DNA from: Mannheimia haemolytica
Lineage (GTDB): Bacteria; Pseudomonadota; Gammaproteobacteria; Enterobacterales; Pasteurellaceae
Length of the DNA: 64,000 nucleotides
NCBI GenBank assembly: GCA_900638155.1
Contig: LR134495.1
Coordinates: forward strand, 1,426,001-1,490,000
Direction: 5' to 3'
Shown: positions 26,856 to 36,619 of the stretch, in pieces
How the letters are laid out: the number at the start of each line of letters is the position of its first letter
How positions within the stretch are numbered: position 1 is the stretch's first letter
Made by a program: the position numbers and the translations under genes
The notes under the pieces: model-generated
Told to the model about the DNA's origin: nothing
Databases searched by the model: none
The model's input: the letters and a program-made list of their open reading frames with translations, nothing else

Positions 26856-27611
26856 ATGAAAAAAGAAGAAGTTGGTCATCATTTTTTAGCTCGTTTAGGC
26901 AAAACTCGTTTACGCCCGGGTGGTAAATTAGCAACCGATTGGTTAATTGCAAACGGGGATTTTGATAAAAATAAAAAAGTGCTCGAAGTTGCCTGCAACA
27001 TGGGGACTACTGCAATCCAATTAGCTCAACAATTTGAATGCCAAATTGTTGGTATTGATTTAGACGAAGATGCGCTTGAAAAAGCACGTAAAAATATTAA
27101 AGAAAACCATGTTGAGCACTTAATTCAAGTACAGCGCGCCAACGCAACAAAACTGCCATTTGAAGACGAAAGTTTTGATATTGTGATTAACGAAGCCATG
27201 CTAACAATGCTTCCTCTAGAAGCGAAAGAAAAGGCAATACGTGAATATTTTCGTGTATTAAAACCAAACGGTTTTTTATTAACGCACGATATTGTTATCC
27301 ATAGTGAAGACACTGCTCCCTTGTTAGCTGAATTACGTGATGCTATTAAAATCACTGTATCCCCTCTCTCTAAAGCAGACTGGAAATCATTATTCCAACG
27401 TTGTGGTTTCCGTAATGTCGATACCTTTTCCGGAGAAATGTCCCTGCTTTCCCCTAAAGGTCTGATTCATGATGAAGGTGTTTTAGGTGCTATGAAAATT
27501 ATCGGCAATGCATTAAAGCCGGAAAATCGCGAAACCTTTAATAAAATGTACAAACTGTTTAATGATCCGGACAAAAAGCTAGGGTTCATTGCAGTCTGTA
27601 GCCAGAAATAA
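26856..27611 (+). CDS. class I SAM-dependent methyltransferase
   Basis: A 251-residue Rossmann-fold methyltransferase. Motif I is [17 protein letters not shown] (about residues 42-58), with the acidic ribose-binding residue in [21 protein letters not shown] and the post-motif [18 protein letters not shown] follow, as in UbiE/Methyltransf_11 proteins. The N-terminus ([20 protein letters not shown]) is distinctive, but I cannot name a substrate. It is divergent from arfA and 29 nt ahead of the AI-2E-family permease gene, so perhaps cotranscribed with it. Confidence 0.85.
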   Translation: MKKEEVGHHFLARLGKTRLRPGGKLATDWLIANGDFDKNKKVLEVACNMGTTAIQLAQQFECQIVGIDLDEDALEKARKNIKENHVEHLIQVQRANATKLPFEDESFDIVINEAMLTMLPLEAKEKAIREYFRVLKPNGFLLTHDIVIHSEDTAPLLAELRDAIKITVSPLSKADWKSLFQRCGFRNVDTFSGEMSLLSPKGLIHDEGVLGAMKIIGNALKPENRETFNKMYKLFNDPDKKLGFIAVCSQK

Positions 27612-27640
27612 TTTTCATCGCATAATCTAAGGCACGCCAT

Positions 27641-28717
27641 ATGTTTCAAATGTTGCAAGATTGGTATCGAAAAAAATTTACCGACCCCCAAATAGTTGTG
27701 CTGCTTAGTATTCTATTGATCGGTTTCGGCATTATCTATTTTTTTAGCGATCTACTTATGCCCCTTCTGGTTGCACTTGTATTTGCCTATTTATTGGAAT
27801 GGCCAATCCGTTTTTTGTCGAGCAAACTCAAATTACCTCGTACTTTGAGTGTCATTCTAGTGTTAGGAGGTTTCATCGCTTTATTGTCTTTTTTAGGCGT
27901 AGTGCTATTACCAAGCCTTTGGAATCAAGCAGTTACCTTTATTCAAGATTTACCTTCGATGTTTAATCTGCTCAATGCTTGGTTACAAGCCCTACCGGAG
28001 CATTACCCTGAATTAGTAGATTATGCGACCCTAGATTCCATTGTGAATACCGCTAAAAGTAATATTTTACGTATGGGAGAATCACTTCTAACACTCTCGA
28101 TCAACTCTATAATCAGCTTAGTTGGCTTAGGCATTTACACCTTCTTAGTCCCACTCATGGTCTTTTTCTTACTGAAAGATAAAACCGTTTTAATGCGTTC
28201 TTTTAGTAAAATATTACCGCAAAACCGCCGACTTGCAACACGAGTATGGTTTGAAATGCAACAACAAATTGCCAACTATATTCGAGGAAAATTTTTAGAA
28301 ATTCTAATTGTTGGGGTTGTCACTTATATTATTTTCCTCTTTTTTGATTTGCGCTATCCGTTACTACTTTCTGTAGCGGTAGGGATTTCAGTGTTAGTTC
28401 CCTACATCGGTGCAGTTTTAGTCAGTATTCCGGTAATATTAATTGCGCTATTCCAGTTCGGGTTATCACCGGATTTCTACTATTTAATGCTTGCTTTTAT
28501 TATTAGCCAGTTGCTAGACGGAAATTTACTTGTCCCCTTCTTATTTTCTGAGGCAGTTAATCTACATCCGCTGACAATTATTGTCGCAGTGCTGATCTTC
28601 GGCGGTTTATGGGGCTTCTGGGGGGTGTTTTTTGCGATTCCTTTAGCGACTTTGGTTAAAGCTGTATTACAAGCATTGCCTTCAGCCCAGTCAGATGCCA
28701 TTATTTTAGAAAAATAA
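27641..28717 (+). CDS. AI-2E/PerM-family membrane protein
   Basis: A 358-residue integral membrane protein of the AI-2 exporter superfamily (formerly PerM/UPF0118). Hydrophobic segments lie at about residues 22-58, 68-92, 150-185 and 215-330, with a periplasmic/soluble stretch at about 95-150 and the family-typical tail [20 protein letters not shown] near residue 310. The transported molecule is not evident; members have been linked to AI-2 or sodium export. It precedes the YvcK-like gene by 13 nt, indicating cotranscription. Confidence 0.85.
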   Translation: MFQMLQDWYRKKFTDPQIVVLLSILLIGFGIIYFFSDLLMPLLVALVFAYLLEWPIRFLSSKLKLPRTLSVILVLGGFIALLSFLGVVLLPSLWNQAVTFIQDLPSMFNLLNAWLQALPEHYPELVDYATLDSIVNTAKSNILRMGESLLTLSINSIISLVGLGIYTFLVPLMVFFLLKDKTVLMRSFSKILPQNRRLATRVWFEMQQQIANYIRGKFLEILIVGVVTYIIFLFFDLRYPLLLSVAVGISVLVPYIGAVLVSIPVILIALFQFGLSPDFYYLMLAFIISQLLDGNLLVPFLFSEAVNLHPLTIIVAVLIFGGLWGFWGVFFAIPLATLVKAVLQALPSAQSDAIILEK

Positions 28718-28730
28718 ACGAAATCCCAAG

Positions 28731-29669
28731 ATGGAAAATACAGATATTATTCCTTTTAAACCTACCCGACATCACTATTTAAACCAACTCAATGCAGTTG
28801 TTGCACTAGGTGGGGGCCACGGCTTAGGTCGATTGCTCTCCGCGCTCTCTTTTTTAAAGGAACGGCTTACCGGCATTGTTGCCACTACCGATAATGGAGG
28901 CTCAACCGGTAGAATACGTTCACAACAAGGGGTGATTGCTTGGGGAGATTTACGCAACTGTTTAAATCAAATTATCGTTAAACCAACGATAGCTTCTCGG
29001 TTGTTTGAGTATCGTTTTGCTGGCACAGGCGAACTCGCTGGACATAATCTAGGCAATTTAATTCTCACCGCCCTTGAAAATATGCAAATCCGACCGCTAG
29101 AAGGGATTAATTTGGTGCGAGAATTATTGCACGTAAGATCGCAACTTATCCCAATGTCTGAAACACCGGTGCATTTAATTGCACAGTTGCATTCAGGCGA
29201 ATCAGTATTTGGTGAAGTGCAAATTGATTCTTTAGCAGAAACACCACAACATTTAGCGTTAGATACTATAGTTGTTGCTACACCGGAAGCCATTTCAGCT
29301 ATTCAAAGTGCTGAGTTAATACTGCTAGGCCCAGGTAGCTTTTTTACCAGTATTATGCCGAATTTATTAGTTTCCGAACTGGCACAAGCGATTACCAAAA
29401 GCCAAGCTAAAGTCATTTTTATTGATAATATCGGACAAGAACATGGTCCAGCTGGGCAACTATCACTTAATCAGCGAATTGAATGGATGGAGAACTGTAT
29501 CGGACAGGCTAGAATTAATGCGGTAATTACGACTGATGATGAAGGTTCTGAACTTCCCGAACATATTCAAATCTTGCGAAAAAACTTATCTGCGAATGAC
29601 GTTTATTACCGACACGATCGCAATAAATTAAGTAAAGCAATTGATGAACTACTCGCTCAGAACATATAA
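28731..29669 (+). CDS. YvcK/CofD-like (gluconeogenesis factor family) protein
   Basis: A 312-residue cytoplasmic protein of the CofD/YvcK family (E. coli YbhK). Key segments are VVALGGGHGLGRLLSALSFL, IVATTDNGGSTGRIR, GDLRNCLNQI, GTGELAGHNLGNLILTAL and LLGPGSFFTSIMPNLLV. In Bacillus and Mycobacterium YvcK binds UDP-sugars and influences central metabolism and cell shape; the role in gamma-proteobacteria is less clear. It appears to be the last gene of a unit with the permease and ends at a USS-type hairpin shared with topA. Confidence 0.88.
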   Translation: MENTDIIPFKPTRHHYLNQLNAVVALGGGHGLGRLLSALSFLKERLTGIVATTDNGGSTGRIRSQQGVIAWGDLRNCLNQIIVKPTIASRLFEYRFAGTGELAGHNLGNLILTALENMQIRPLEGINLVRELLHVRSQLIPMSETPVHLIAQLHSGESVFGEVQIDSLAETPQHLALDTIVVATPEAISAIQSAELILLGPGSFFTSIMPNLLVSELAQAITKSQAKVIFIDNIGQEHGPAGQLSLNQRIEWMENCIGQARINAVITTDDEGSELPEHIQILRKNLSANDVYYRHDRNKLSKAIDELLAQNI

Positions 29670-29671
29670 AA

Positions 29672-29712
29672 GCAAGCGGTAAAATTTTTAGAAAATTTTA
29701 CCGCTTGTCTTT
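29672..29712. terminator. inverted uptake-signal pair between yvcK-like gene and topA
   Basis: CAAGCGGTAAAATTTT (29673-29688) and AAAATTTTACCGCTTG (29692-29707): 16-bp perfect arms with a 3-nt loop, then TCTTTT. It ends both convergent genes. Confidence 0.8.
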
Positions 29713-29718
29713 TAAGCT

Positions 29719-32325
29719 TTATTTCTTACGCTCAACCCATTTACCATCTAGATAATCAACAATCCATTTGGTGGCTTTGCCGTTTTTCTCAGAAGTCACA
29801 TATTGACGTTTCTCTTTACGACTAAAACGGATAATAGCCTCATTTCCTTCCGGATCTTGCTGCGGAGCATCGGCAAGATACTGCAATTTCTCCGGTAAAC
29901 GTTCACGATATTGTGCCAGTTCTGCTACTTTGGGCGCACGGCTTTCACGCACTTTCGGGAAGTTATGAGCCGACATAAAGACACCGCTTGCTCCGTCTCT
30001 TAATACAAAATAGGCATCAGCTTTTTCACATTTTAATTCCGGGAAAGCAATAGGATCTTCTTTTGGCGGAGCAACTTCCCCATTTTTCAGAATTTTACGG
30101 GTGTTATCGCAATTTGTACAGCCCATATATTTACCAAAACGCCCAAGTTTTAAGTGCATATCTGAACCACATTTATCGCATTCCACCACCGGCCCGTCAT
30201 AGCCTTTAATTTTGAATGAACCTTGCTCAATAATATGACCATCACAATTTGGATTATTACCACAAACGTGTAATTTACGTTCAGCATCAATCACATAACT
30301 ATCCATTGCAGAATCGCATTTCGGGCAACGCTTACGAGCCATCAAGGCCTTTGCTTCAGAATCAACATCTAGCACATTTAAAAATTCAGCCTCAGGAATT
30401 AAATTCATTGTCGTTTTGCAACGCTCTTTTGGTGGTAAAGCATAACCGGTACAACCTAAAAATACTCCAGTGGAGGCAGTACGAATTGCCATCTTTCGCC
30501 CACAAGTCGGGCAATCAATATCGGTTGGCACAAGGCTGTTTGGTTTCATCCCGCCTTCCAGCTCATCTAATTCAGCTTGGCTCAGCTCTTCAGAGAAATG
30601 TTTGAAGAAGGTATTCAACTCTTCTTTCCAATTTTTATTGCCTTCTGCAATTTGGTCGAGCACCTCTTCCATATTGGCTGTAAAATCATAATTCATTAAA
30701 TCTTTGAACGATTCATTGAGACGATCAGTCACTACCTCACCAATTTTTTCCACATAAAAACGTTTGTTTTCGGTACGCACATAGCCACGCTCTTGAATCG
30801 TCGAAATAATTGAAGCATAGGTTGAAGGGCGACCAATTTTTCGCTCTTCTAACTCAGCAACCAAAGACGCCTCATTAAAACGTGCAGGCGGTTTAGTAAA
30901 ATGCTGACTTGGCAAAACTTCATCAAGCGTCAATTTTTGATGCAGTTCAACCGCTGGTAACTCCTGATCTTCCGGATTTTTGCCTTGCACCGGTAGCACT
31001 TTCGTCCAGCCGTCAAAACGCATCACACGCCCGTTTGCTTTTAGCTCATAGTCTCCGGCAGACACTGTTACTGCGGTAGAATCATAACGAGCAGGTAACA
31101 TTTGACACGCCAAGAAACGACGCCAAATCAAATCGTATAAACGCTCGGCATCTTTATCCATTGCTTTTAAGTCTGCCATTTTGACATTCACATCCGACGG
31201 ACGAATAGCTTCGTGAGCTTCTTGGGCATTATCTTTACTGCGATACACATTTGCTTTTTCCGGCAAATAATTTGCCCCGAAGTTCTCTTGAATATAGCCT
31301 CGAGCCATTGCCAATGCCTCACGGCTAAGGTTGGTTGAATCGGTACGCATATAGGTGATGTAACCCGCTTCATACAACCGTTGAGCTAACATCATCGTCT
31401 TTTTCACTCCAAAGCCTAAACGGGTGCTGGCGGCACGTTGTAACGATGAAGTAATAAAAGGTGCTGAAGCACGAGAGCTGGTTTCTTTGGCTTCAATATT
31501 AGAAACAATAAAATCGCTCTGCTCCAACGCACGCACTGCAACATTTGCTTCAGCCTCATTGCTTGCCGAGAATTTTTTACCTTTATAAGTGGTTAATTCA
31601 AGCGGTAGTTTTTTACGATTAATTTGCGTATTGGCAAGAATAGTCCAAAACTCCTCGCTTTGGAACGCCTTGATTTCACGCTCACGCTCAACCAGTAATT
31701 TTACGGCTACCGATTGCACACGCCCTGCCGATAAACCACGAGCGACTTTTTTCCATAATAACGGCGACACCATAAAGCCCACCACACGGTCTAAAAAGCG
31801 GCGGGTTTGCTGGGAATTTACACGATCAATATTGAGCGGCTGCGGATCATCAAAGGCTTTTTTGATCGCATCTTTGGTGATTTCATTAAATACCACTCGG
31901 CTAAAACGGCTGTCATCACCACCGATGATTTCACGCAAATGCCACGCAATCGCTTCTCCCTCTCTATCCAAGTCGGTTGCCAGATAGATATGATCCGCTT
32001 TTTTTGCCAACGATTTTAGCTCAGAAACCACTTTCTCTTTATCTGGCATAATCTGATAATTTGCTTTCCAGCCGTTATATGGGTCGATTCCCATACGCTT
32101 AACTAGCGCAACACGTTCTTTTTCTGCCTTAATTTTCGCTTTTTGCTCAGCACTCATTCCTTTAGTTGAAATTGGCTTTGCTTTTTCCGTTTTTTCATCA
32201 CTACCGCTTTTCGGCAAATCTCGAATATGCCCCACACTCGATTTCACCACATAATTACTACCAAGATATTGGTTAATTTTTTTTGCCTTAGCCGGAGACT
32301 CCACAATAACTAGTGATTTTCCCAT
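29719..32325 (-). CDS. topA: DNA topoisomerase I
   Basis: An 868-residue type IA topoisomerase that relaxes negative supercoils. The Toprim domain starts at [14 protein letters not shown] (Glu9) and includes TDLDREGE (Asp118, Asp120, Glu122). The catalytic tyrosine is Tyr325 in [11 protein letters not shown]-terminal zinc ribbons have cysteine pairs in [20 protein letters not shown] and [12 protein letters not shown], followed by a basic tail. Length equals E. coli TopA (865). The promoter region (32326-32454) is divergent with a LysR gene. Insert residues 41-78, rich in Lys and Glu, are charged linker. Confidence 0.97.
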   Translation of the reverse strand: MGKSLVIVESPAKAKKINQYLGSNYVVKSSVGHIRDLPKSGSDEKTEKAKPISTKGMSAEQKAKIKAEKERVALVKRMGIDPYNGWKANYQIMPDKEKVVSELKSLAKKADHIYLATDLDREGEAIAWHLREIIGGDDSRFSRVVFNEITKDAIKKAFDDPQPLNIDRVNSQQTRRFLDRVVGFMVSPLLWKKVARGLSAGRVQSVAVKLLVEREREIKAFQSEEFWTILANTQINRKKLPLELTTYKGKKFSASNEAEANVAVRALEQSDFIVSNIEAKETSSRASAPFITSSLQRAASTRLGFGVKKTMMLAQRLYEAGYITYMRTDSTNLSREALAMARGYIQENFGANYLPEKANVYRSKDNAQEAHEAIRPSDVNVKMADLKAMDKDAERLYDLIWRRFLACQMLPARYDSTAVTVSAGDYELKANGRVMRFDGWTKVLPVQGKNPEDQELPAVELHQKLTLDEVLPSQHFTKPPARFNEASLVAELEERKIGRPSTYASIISTIQERGYVRTENKRFYVEKIGEVVTDRLNESFKDLMNYDFTANMEEVLDQIAEGNKNWKEELNTFFKHFSEELSQAELDELEGGMKPNSLVPTDIDCPTCGRKMAIRTASTGVFLGCTGYALPPKERCKTTMNLIPEAEFLNVLDVDSEAKALMARKRCPKCDSAMDSYVIDAERKLHVCGNNPNCDGHIIEQGSFKIKGYDGPVVECDKCGSDMHLKLGRFGKYMGCTNCDNTRKILKNGEVAPPKEDPIAFPELKCEKADAYFVLRDGASGVFMSAHNFPKVRESRAPKVAELAQYRERLPEKLQYLADAPQQDPEGNEAIIRFSRKEKRQYVTSEKNGKATKWIVDYLDGKWVERKK

Positions 32326-32454
32326 GATTTATTACCTAATTTTTAATAATTATTTTAAATTGTTTGAAATTATTTCTTTTTAAGTTGATTTTTTTAGACA
32401 CTATTTTTACGATAGCAAGCCTTAACACAAATTACAATATAAAGAAGAGAGAAA

Positions 32455-33345
32455 ATGGATAAACTAAACGCAATCAGTTTATTTTGTAAAGTAATTGAAA
32501 CCCAAAGTTTCACTCAAGCAGCACAACAAGCTCAAATTTCGTTACCAATGGCAAGTAAATTAGTGGCTCAGTTAGAAGAACATCTCAATGTGCGTTTACT
32601 ACAACGAACCACTCGAAAAATCACACCAACTGAGGCAGGACTGCTCTACTATCAGCAATGCTTGCCTATTTTAAATGAACTAAAAGAGGCTGATGCCAGC
32701 GTAAGTAATATTAACTCAACACTACAAGGGAAAATAACAATGTCTGTACCAATGGATTTTGGCTCTCGCTTCATTGCCCCTTACCTTGGGAAATTTATGG
32801 AAGATTACCCTAATTTAGCCCTTCATATTGAATTTAGCGACCGTCGGGTAGATGTGATTGCAGAAGGCTTTGATTTGGTGCTGCGTATTGGTAGCCTTGC
32901 AGATAGTTCCATTGTGGCGAAAAAAATTGCAGATTCCCATTTGGTTTTAGTTGCTTCTCCAGATTATTTAGCTCGATTTGGCGAACCTAAAAGCTTAGAA
33001 GCATTAGTGGAACGAGACTGCCTACTCTATGAATACCATCCTCAATGGCAATTTTCTCAACAAGGACAAAAAATGCAAATTAAACCACAAGGTAAAATTT
33101 ACAGTAACAATGGTTATGCGTTAGTACAAATGGCAAAAGCTGGTTTGGGCATCATTAACATTCCAAAGTTTTTAATAAAACACGAGCTAAAAAACGGAGA
33201 GTTGATTCCTATTATGCCTTTTTTGACACAAGAACCTTTACAAATCAGCTTACTCTATCCAAACCGTCGTTATCTCTCTCCTAAAGTGCGAATCCTAATT
33301 GATTTTTTCTCACAACTGATGCAAGAGCAAAAAGAGTATATTTAA
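32455..33345 (+). CDS. LysR-family transcriptional regulator
   Basis: A 296-residue LysR-type regulator. The N-terminal winged HTH (residues 1-60, NAISLFCKVIETQSFTQAAQ) is followed by a substrate-binding effector domain (about 90-290). Its subgroup (effector domain starting GKITMSVPMDFGSRFIAPYL) is the CrgA/AaeR-like branch, often controlling a neighbouring oxidoreductase or efflux gene, but the divergent gene here is topA and no such target is adjacent. GAAGAGAGAA precedes the start. The target is unknown. Confidence 0.85.
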   Translation: MDKLNAISLFCKVIETQSFTQAAQQAQISLPMASKLVAQLEEHLNVRLLQRTTRKITPTEAGLLYYQQCLPILNELKEADASVSNINSTLQGKITMSVPMDFGSRFIAPYLGKFMEDYPNLALHIEFSDRRVDVIAEGFDLVLRIGSLADSSIVAKKIADSHLVLVASPDYLARFGEPKSLEALVERDCLLYEYHPQWQFSQQGQKMQIKPQGKIYSNNGYALVQMAKAGLGIINIPKFLIKHELKNGELIPIMPFLTQEPLQISLLYPNRRYLSPKVRILIDFFSQLMQEQKEYI

Positions 33346-33352
33346 CAAAAAA

Positions 33353-33377
33353 GAAGCAGTTATAAAACAACTGCTTC
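33353..33377. terminator. terminator between LysR gene and GlsB-like gene
   Basis: GAAGCAGTT (33353-33361) and AACTGCTTC (33369-33377), 7-nt loop. A T-tract follows on the minus strand (TTTTTTG) and a weaker one on the plus strand. Confidence 0.75.
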
Positions 33378-33394
33378 CTTTCTGAAATACGAAA

Positions 33395-33655
33395 TTAGTT
33401 AATTATGCTTAATTTTCTCAAAATGAAAATCAAAAGAGCTGCACCTAATACACCAAAAAAGATACCGACTATATTAAAGTCTCCAGCACTATAAGCGGAA
33501 CCAATACCTAATACATCACCAAATACCCAGCGTCCAAGTGATGAACCAACAATACCAATAATAATATTTTTGCAAAGTCCGCCTTCACTTTTCATTACAG
33601 CCGAAGCTATCCAACCAATTATAGCGCCAACAATAATTGCAGCAATCCATCCCAT
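33395..33655 (-). CDS. GlsB/YeaQ/YmgE-family stress membrane protein
   Basis: An 86-residue protein with three hydrophobic helices (about residues 3-22, 30-48, 60-80). Gly-rich segments GWIAAIIVGAIIGWIASAVM and NIIIGIVGSSLGRWVFG match the transglycosylase-associated/GlsB family. Members are induced by general stress, but no enzymatic activity is established. A clear TAAGGAG ribosome-binding site precedes the ATG. It stands alone, downstream of the TrpX-like gene on the same strand but about 80 nt away. Confidence 0.85.
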   Translation of the reverse strand: MGWIAAIIVGAIIGWIASAVMKSEGGLCKNIIIGIVGSSLGRWVFGDVLGIGSAYSAGDFNIVGIFFGVLGAALLIFILRKLSIIN

Positions 33656-33734
33656 AATATTCTCCTTAGCTGAGTTGAAATGAATTTTTACTCTACAAGA
33701 TTATGACAAATAAAACAAATTTTTATTTTTTACA

Positions 33735-34694
33735 CTAAAAAGTTTGTTTAGCTTCTTTGATTAATACCTCTGGTATAGTAATGCCCAATTCTTTTGCCGT
33801 TTTAGTATTAATTGAAAGCTCTAATTTGCTGACTTCTTGGGTTGGAATTGTCCCTGCTTTTTCCCCTTTTAATACACGAGCAGCAACTTTACCGGTTGCC
33901 ACACCAATATCATATTGATTAACCGCATAAGCTGCCACTGCACCACGTTGTACTGTATCACGGTCAGCAGCAATCACCGGAATTTTTGCTTCCAAAGCCG
34001 CTTTATGTAAGGCCTCATAAGCCGAAACAACTGCATTATCTTCAGAAATATAAATAGCCTGCACTTTTCCGTTTAGGCTGCGAGCAGCAGTGCCAATATC
34101 GGCACTGCGTTGAACAGCAACCGGCACTATAGTAAAGCTCTGTTTTTGAGCCTCTTGTTTTAATTCGTCTAACACAATCGCAGAATTAACTTCCCCTGCA
34201 CTATAAACATAGCCAACTGCTTTCAAATCAGGTACTAATGTTTGAATTAATTTCACTTGTGGAGCGATCGATTTGTGGTCTGAAATCCCAGTCACGTTAG
34301 TGCCACTTGGCTCCCAAGATTTTACCAATTTTGCAGCAACCGGATCAGTTACGCCTGAAAACACAATTGGAATAGAACGTGTTGCAGCAACGACAGGTTG
34401 TGCCGAAGGTGTCGTAATCGGGATAATAATATCTGCTTTATCCCCAACAAATTTACGCGCAATTTGTGCTGCAGTGGCGGTACTACCCTGTGCAGACTGA
34501 TAGTCGATCTTAATGTTTTTACCATCAACAAACCCTTCTCGGGCTAATTCTTCAACCACACCTTTACGAATTGAATCTAATGCTGGGTGTTCAACAATCG
34601 CCGTAATTGCTACATTTTGAATTTTATCTTGAGCTAATGCCGCTACAGAAAGTGAACTTAACAACGTCACTAATAAGGTTTTATGGAATTTCAT
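33735..34694 (-). CDS. TrpX-like ABC-transporter substrate-binding protein (orphan)
   Basis: A 319-residue periplasmic protein with a Sec signal peptide (cleavage expected after Ala21 in SVAALAQDK, no lipobox) and an ABC_sub_bind fold (IQNVAITAIVEHPALDSIRK ... IPIVFSGVTDPVAAKLV). Streptococcal TrpX of this family belongs to an aromatic amino-acid transporter. A TrpR-type operator lies 22 nt upstream of the start, which supports tryptophan or a related aromatic as ligand. No permease or ATPase gene is adjacent, so the membrane partners must be elsewhere. The ribosome-binding site is AAGGAGAG. Confidence 0.85.
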   Translation of the reverse strand: MKFHKTLLVTLLSSLSVAALAQDKIQNVAITAIVEHPALDSIRKGVVEELAREGFVDGKNIKIDYQSAQGSTATAAQIARKFVGDKADIIIPITTPSAQPVVAATRSIPIVFSGVTDPVAAKLVKSWEPSGTNVTGISDHKSIAPQVKLIQTLVPDLKAVGYVYSAGEVNSAIVLDELKQEAQKQSFTIVPVAVQRSADIGTAARSLNGKVQAIYISEDNAVVSAYEALHKAALEAKIPVIAADRDTVQRGAVAAYAVNQYDIGVATGKVAARVLKGEKAGTIPTQEVSKLELSINTKTAKELGITIPEVLIKEAKQTF

Positions 34695-34716
34695 TTTCTC
34701 TCCTTAATATTATTAC

Positions 34717-34736
34717 TGTACTATCACAACAGTACA
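34717..34736. promoter_or_regulatory. TrpR operator in front of the TrpX-like gene
   Basis: TGTACTATCACAACAGTACA keeps the GTACT...AGTAC arms of the trp operator and shares GTACTATCA with the aroG operator at 18981. It lies immediately upstream of the ribosome-binding site. Confidence 0.7.
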
Positions 34737-34807
34737 AACACAAAACAAAGATAAGCAATTTTTAGTCAGAGTGCAAGTGGAATTTGATGATTTCCGTCAC
34801 AAAACAA

Positions 34808-34865
34808 ACAAGCGGTTAAATTTTGACTGATATTTGCAAATAATCAGAAAAATTTAACCGCTTGT
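34808..34865 (-). terminator. inverted uptake-signal pair, terminator of sspAB
   Basis: ACAAGCGGTTAAATTT (34808-34823) and AAATTTAACCGCTTGT (34850-34865), perfect 16-bp arms, 25 nt after the sspB stop. Confidence 0.75.
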
Positions 34866-34890
34866 AATGCGTTTTGATGAAATAGATCTC

Positions 34891-35292
34891 TTATTTCACT
34901 AACTTTAAGGTAGATGTTTTCTTCGTCTTGAGTTTTTTAGGCTGCTCCTCTGCTCTAGCTTGATAAGCCTCTTCACTGTAATAGGCTTCCTCTTGGAACA
35001 TAATACCATCACCGGTTTCTTGCGCATAAATCGCCACCATTGCCCCAAAAGGAATATAAATATCTCTTAACATTCCCTGAAAACGAGCGCTAAAGCTAAT
35101 GTATTCATCAGCCACAATATACTGCCCGATGGAACGAGGCGAAATATTTAAAATAATCTTCCCTTCTTTGACAAACTCTACCGGCACATCAACATCTGGA
35201 AATTCCGCATTCACTAATAAGTAAGGCGTGCTATCGCTATCAATAATCCAGTTATAGTAGGCATTATAAAGATAAGGTCTTAATGGTTTCAT
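34891..35292 (-). CDS. sspB: ClpXP adaptor, stringent starvation protein B
   Basis: A 133-residue adaptor that binds ssrA-tagged proteins and hands them to ClpXP. The substrate-binding domain spans about residues 1-108 (LRPYLYNAYYNWIIDSDSTP ... ISFSARFQGM), then a flexible charged linker and the C-terminal ClpX-docking peptide LKLVK. It is shorter than E. coli SspB (165) because the linker is short. The start codon overlaps the sspA stop (TAATG), indicating translational coupling. It connects functionally with arfA, the other rescue-pathway gene in this window. Confidence 0.94.
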   Translation of the reverse strand: MKPLRPYLYNAYYNWIIDSDSTPYLLVNAEFPDVDVPVEFVKEGKIILNISPRSIGQYIVADEYISFSARFQGMLRDIYIPFGAMVAIYAQETGDGIMFQEEAYYSEEAYQARAEEQPKKLKTKKTSTLKLVK

Positions 35293-35936
35293 TAGTCTTT
35301 ATCGTCCATTAAATGTTTTGGCGCTTCGCCGCCAACAGACTGGATAAAACTATCACGTTGGAATACACGGGTCATATACGCATTGATTGGTTTTGCCGTT
35401 GCGCCGCTGAATTTAACCCCTAAGATTTGCATACGCCATAATAACGGTGCAATATAGCAATCAACCAAGCTGAAATCATCGCTCATAAAATAAGGTTTAG
35501 CCGCAAAAATAGGCGCTAATGCTAACACATCTTCTTTAAGCTGTGCTAACGCTTTCTTACCTTCTGCTGATTCAGGATCTTTATTCACAATATCAATTTG
35601 TGAATACCAATCTTGTTCAATGCGATACATATTTAAACGACACTGACCACGAGAAACCGGGTAAACTGGCATTAATGGTGGGTGAGGAAAACGCTCATCT
35701 AAATATTCCATAACAATACGAGGGTTAAACAGCACTAATTCACGATCAACCAATGTAGGAATATTACCGTAAGGATTCAATTCTAATAAATCTTCAGAAA
35801 TACTGCCTAGCATAACGTTCTCTATTTCATAAGGTACCCCTTTTTCTGCTAATACAATACGCACTTGGTGGCTGTAAATATCGTTTTTATCCGAAAAAAG
35901 AGTCATTACCGAACGTTTGTTTATACTACTCGTCAT
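35292..35936 (-). CDS. sspA: stringent starvation protein A
   Basis: A 214-residue RNA-polymerase-associated protein with a glutathione-S-transferase fold but no expected GST activity. The N-terminal thioredoxin-like domain begins NKRSVMTLFSDKNDIYSHQV, nearly identical to E. coli SspA, and is followed by an all-helical domain from about residue 90. It acts as a transcription co-regulator in stationary phase and acid stress. The GGAGAT ribosome-binding site supports the start. It is the first gene of the sspAB pair; in E. coli the pair follows rpsI, which is not seen upstream here. Confidence 0.95.
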   Translation of the reverse strand: MTSSINKRSVMTLFSDKNDIYSHQVRIVLAEKGVPYEIENVMLGSISEDLLELNPYGNIPTLVDRELVLFNPRIVMEYLDERFPHPPLMPVYPVSRGQCRLNMYRIEQDWYSQIDIVNKDPESAEGKKALAQLKEDVLALAPIFAAKPYFMSDDFSLVDCYIAPLLWRMQILGVKFSGATAKPINAYMTRVFQRDSFIQSVGGEAPKHLMDDKD

Positions 35937-36043
35937 TTATATCTCCGATGATCTAATTAAAAAATAAAATTGGTTGTGGATTATACCATATTTTAACCAA
36001 CAGATAACAGCCCTAAAATTAGGCTTTATTATATCAAACCACT

Positions 36044-36059
36044 ACGCAAACGTTTGCTT
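36044..36059. promoter_or_regulatory. PurR operator upstream of purE
   Basis: ACGCAAACGTTTGCTT differs from the PurR consensus ACGCAAACGTTTGCGT at one position. It overlaps the -35 region of a promoter whose -10 is TATGAT at 36067-36072. Confidence 0.85.
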
Positions 36060-36107
36060 TATATGCTATGATTACTCTGTTTTACATTAGTACAATAAGG
36101 ATTTAAA

Positions 36108-36605
36108 ATGCCAAACAAAGCTGAAATTGCGATCGTAATGGGTTCTAAGAGTGATTGGGCAACTATGTCTGAAGCCACACAAATTTTAGACCAATTCGGT
36201 TTAAGCTATCACGTTGAAGTCGTCTCCGCACACCGCACACCGGATAAACTCTTTTCTTTTGCCGAAACGGCAGAAGCTAACGGTTATAAAGTGATTATTG
36301 CCGGAGCCGGCGGTGCGGCTCACTTACCCGGAATGATCGCCGCTAAAACCATTGTTCCGGTGTTAGGTGTGCCGGTAAAAAGCTCAATGTTAAGTGGTGT
36401 AGATAGCCTCTATTCGATTGTGCAAATGCCGAAAGGCATTCCGGTCGGCACACTGGCAATCGGGCCGGCAGGTGCAGCAAATGCAGGCTTATTAGCCGCT
36501 CAAATTTTAGCAGCCTTTAACCCTGATATTGCAGAAAAACTGCGTATTTTTCGTCAAACCCAAACTCAGATGGTATTAGATAATCCTGATCCTCGTGTTG
36601 AATAA
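36108..36605 (+). CDS. purE: N5-carboxyaminoimidazole ribonucleotide mutase
   Basis: A 165-residue class I PurE that converts N5-CAIR to CAIR in purine synthesis. Signature segments are [27 protein letters not shown] (catalytic His) and [16 protein letters not shown]. The length matches E. coli PurE (169). A PurR operator and a good -10 precede it. The partner purK is two genes downstream, with an asparaginase gene inserted between. Confidence 0.96.
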   Translation: MPNKAEIAIVMGSKSDWATMSEATQILDQFGLSYHVEVVSAHRTPDKLFSFAETAEANGYKVIIAGAGGAAHLPGMIAAKTIVPVLGVPVKSSMLSGVDSLYSIVQMPKGIPVGTLAIGPAGAANAGLLAAQILAAFNPDIAEKLRIFRQTQTQMVLDNPDPRVE

Positions 36606-36619
36606 CTACTGTATAAAAG

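Noticed and set aside
34780..34800. CRP site near TGATGATTTCCGTCACA
   Set aside because: Only the TCACA half is good, and the position is between the TrpX-like gene's upstream region and the sspAB terminator without a suitable promoter.
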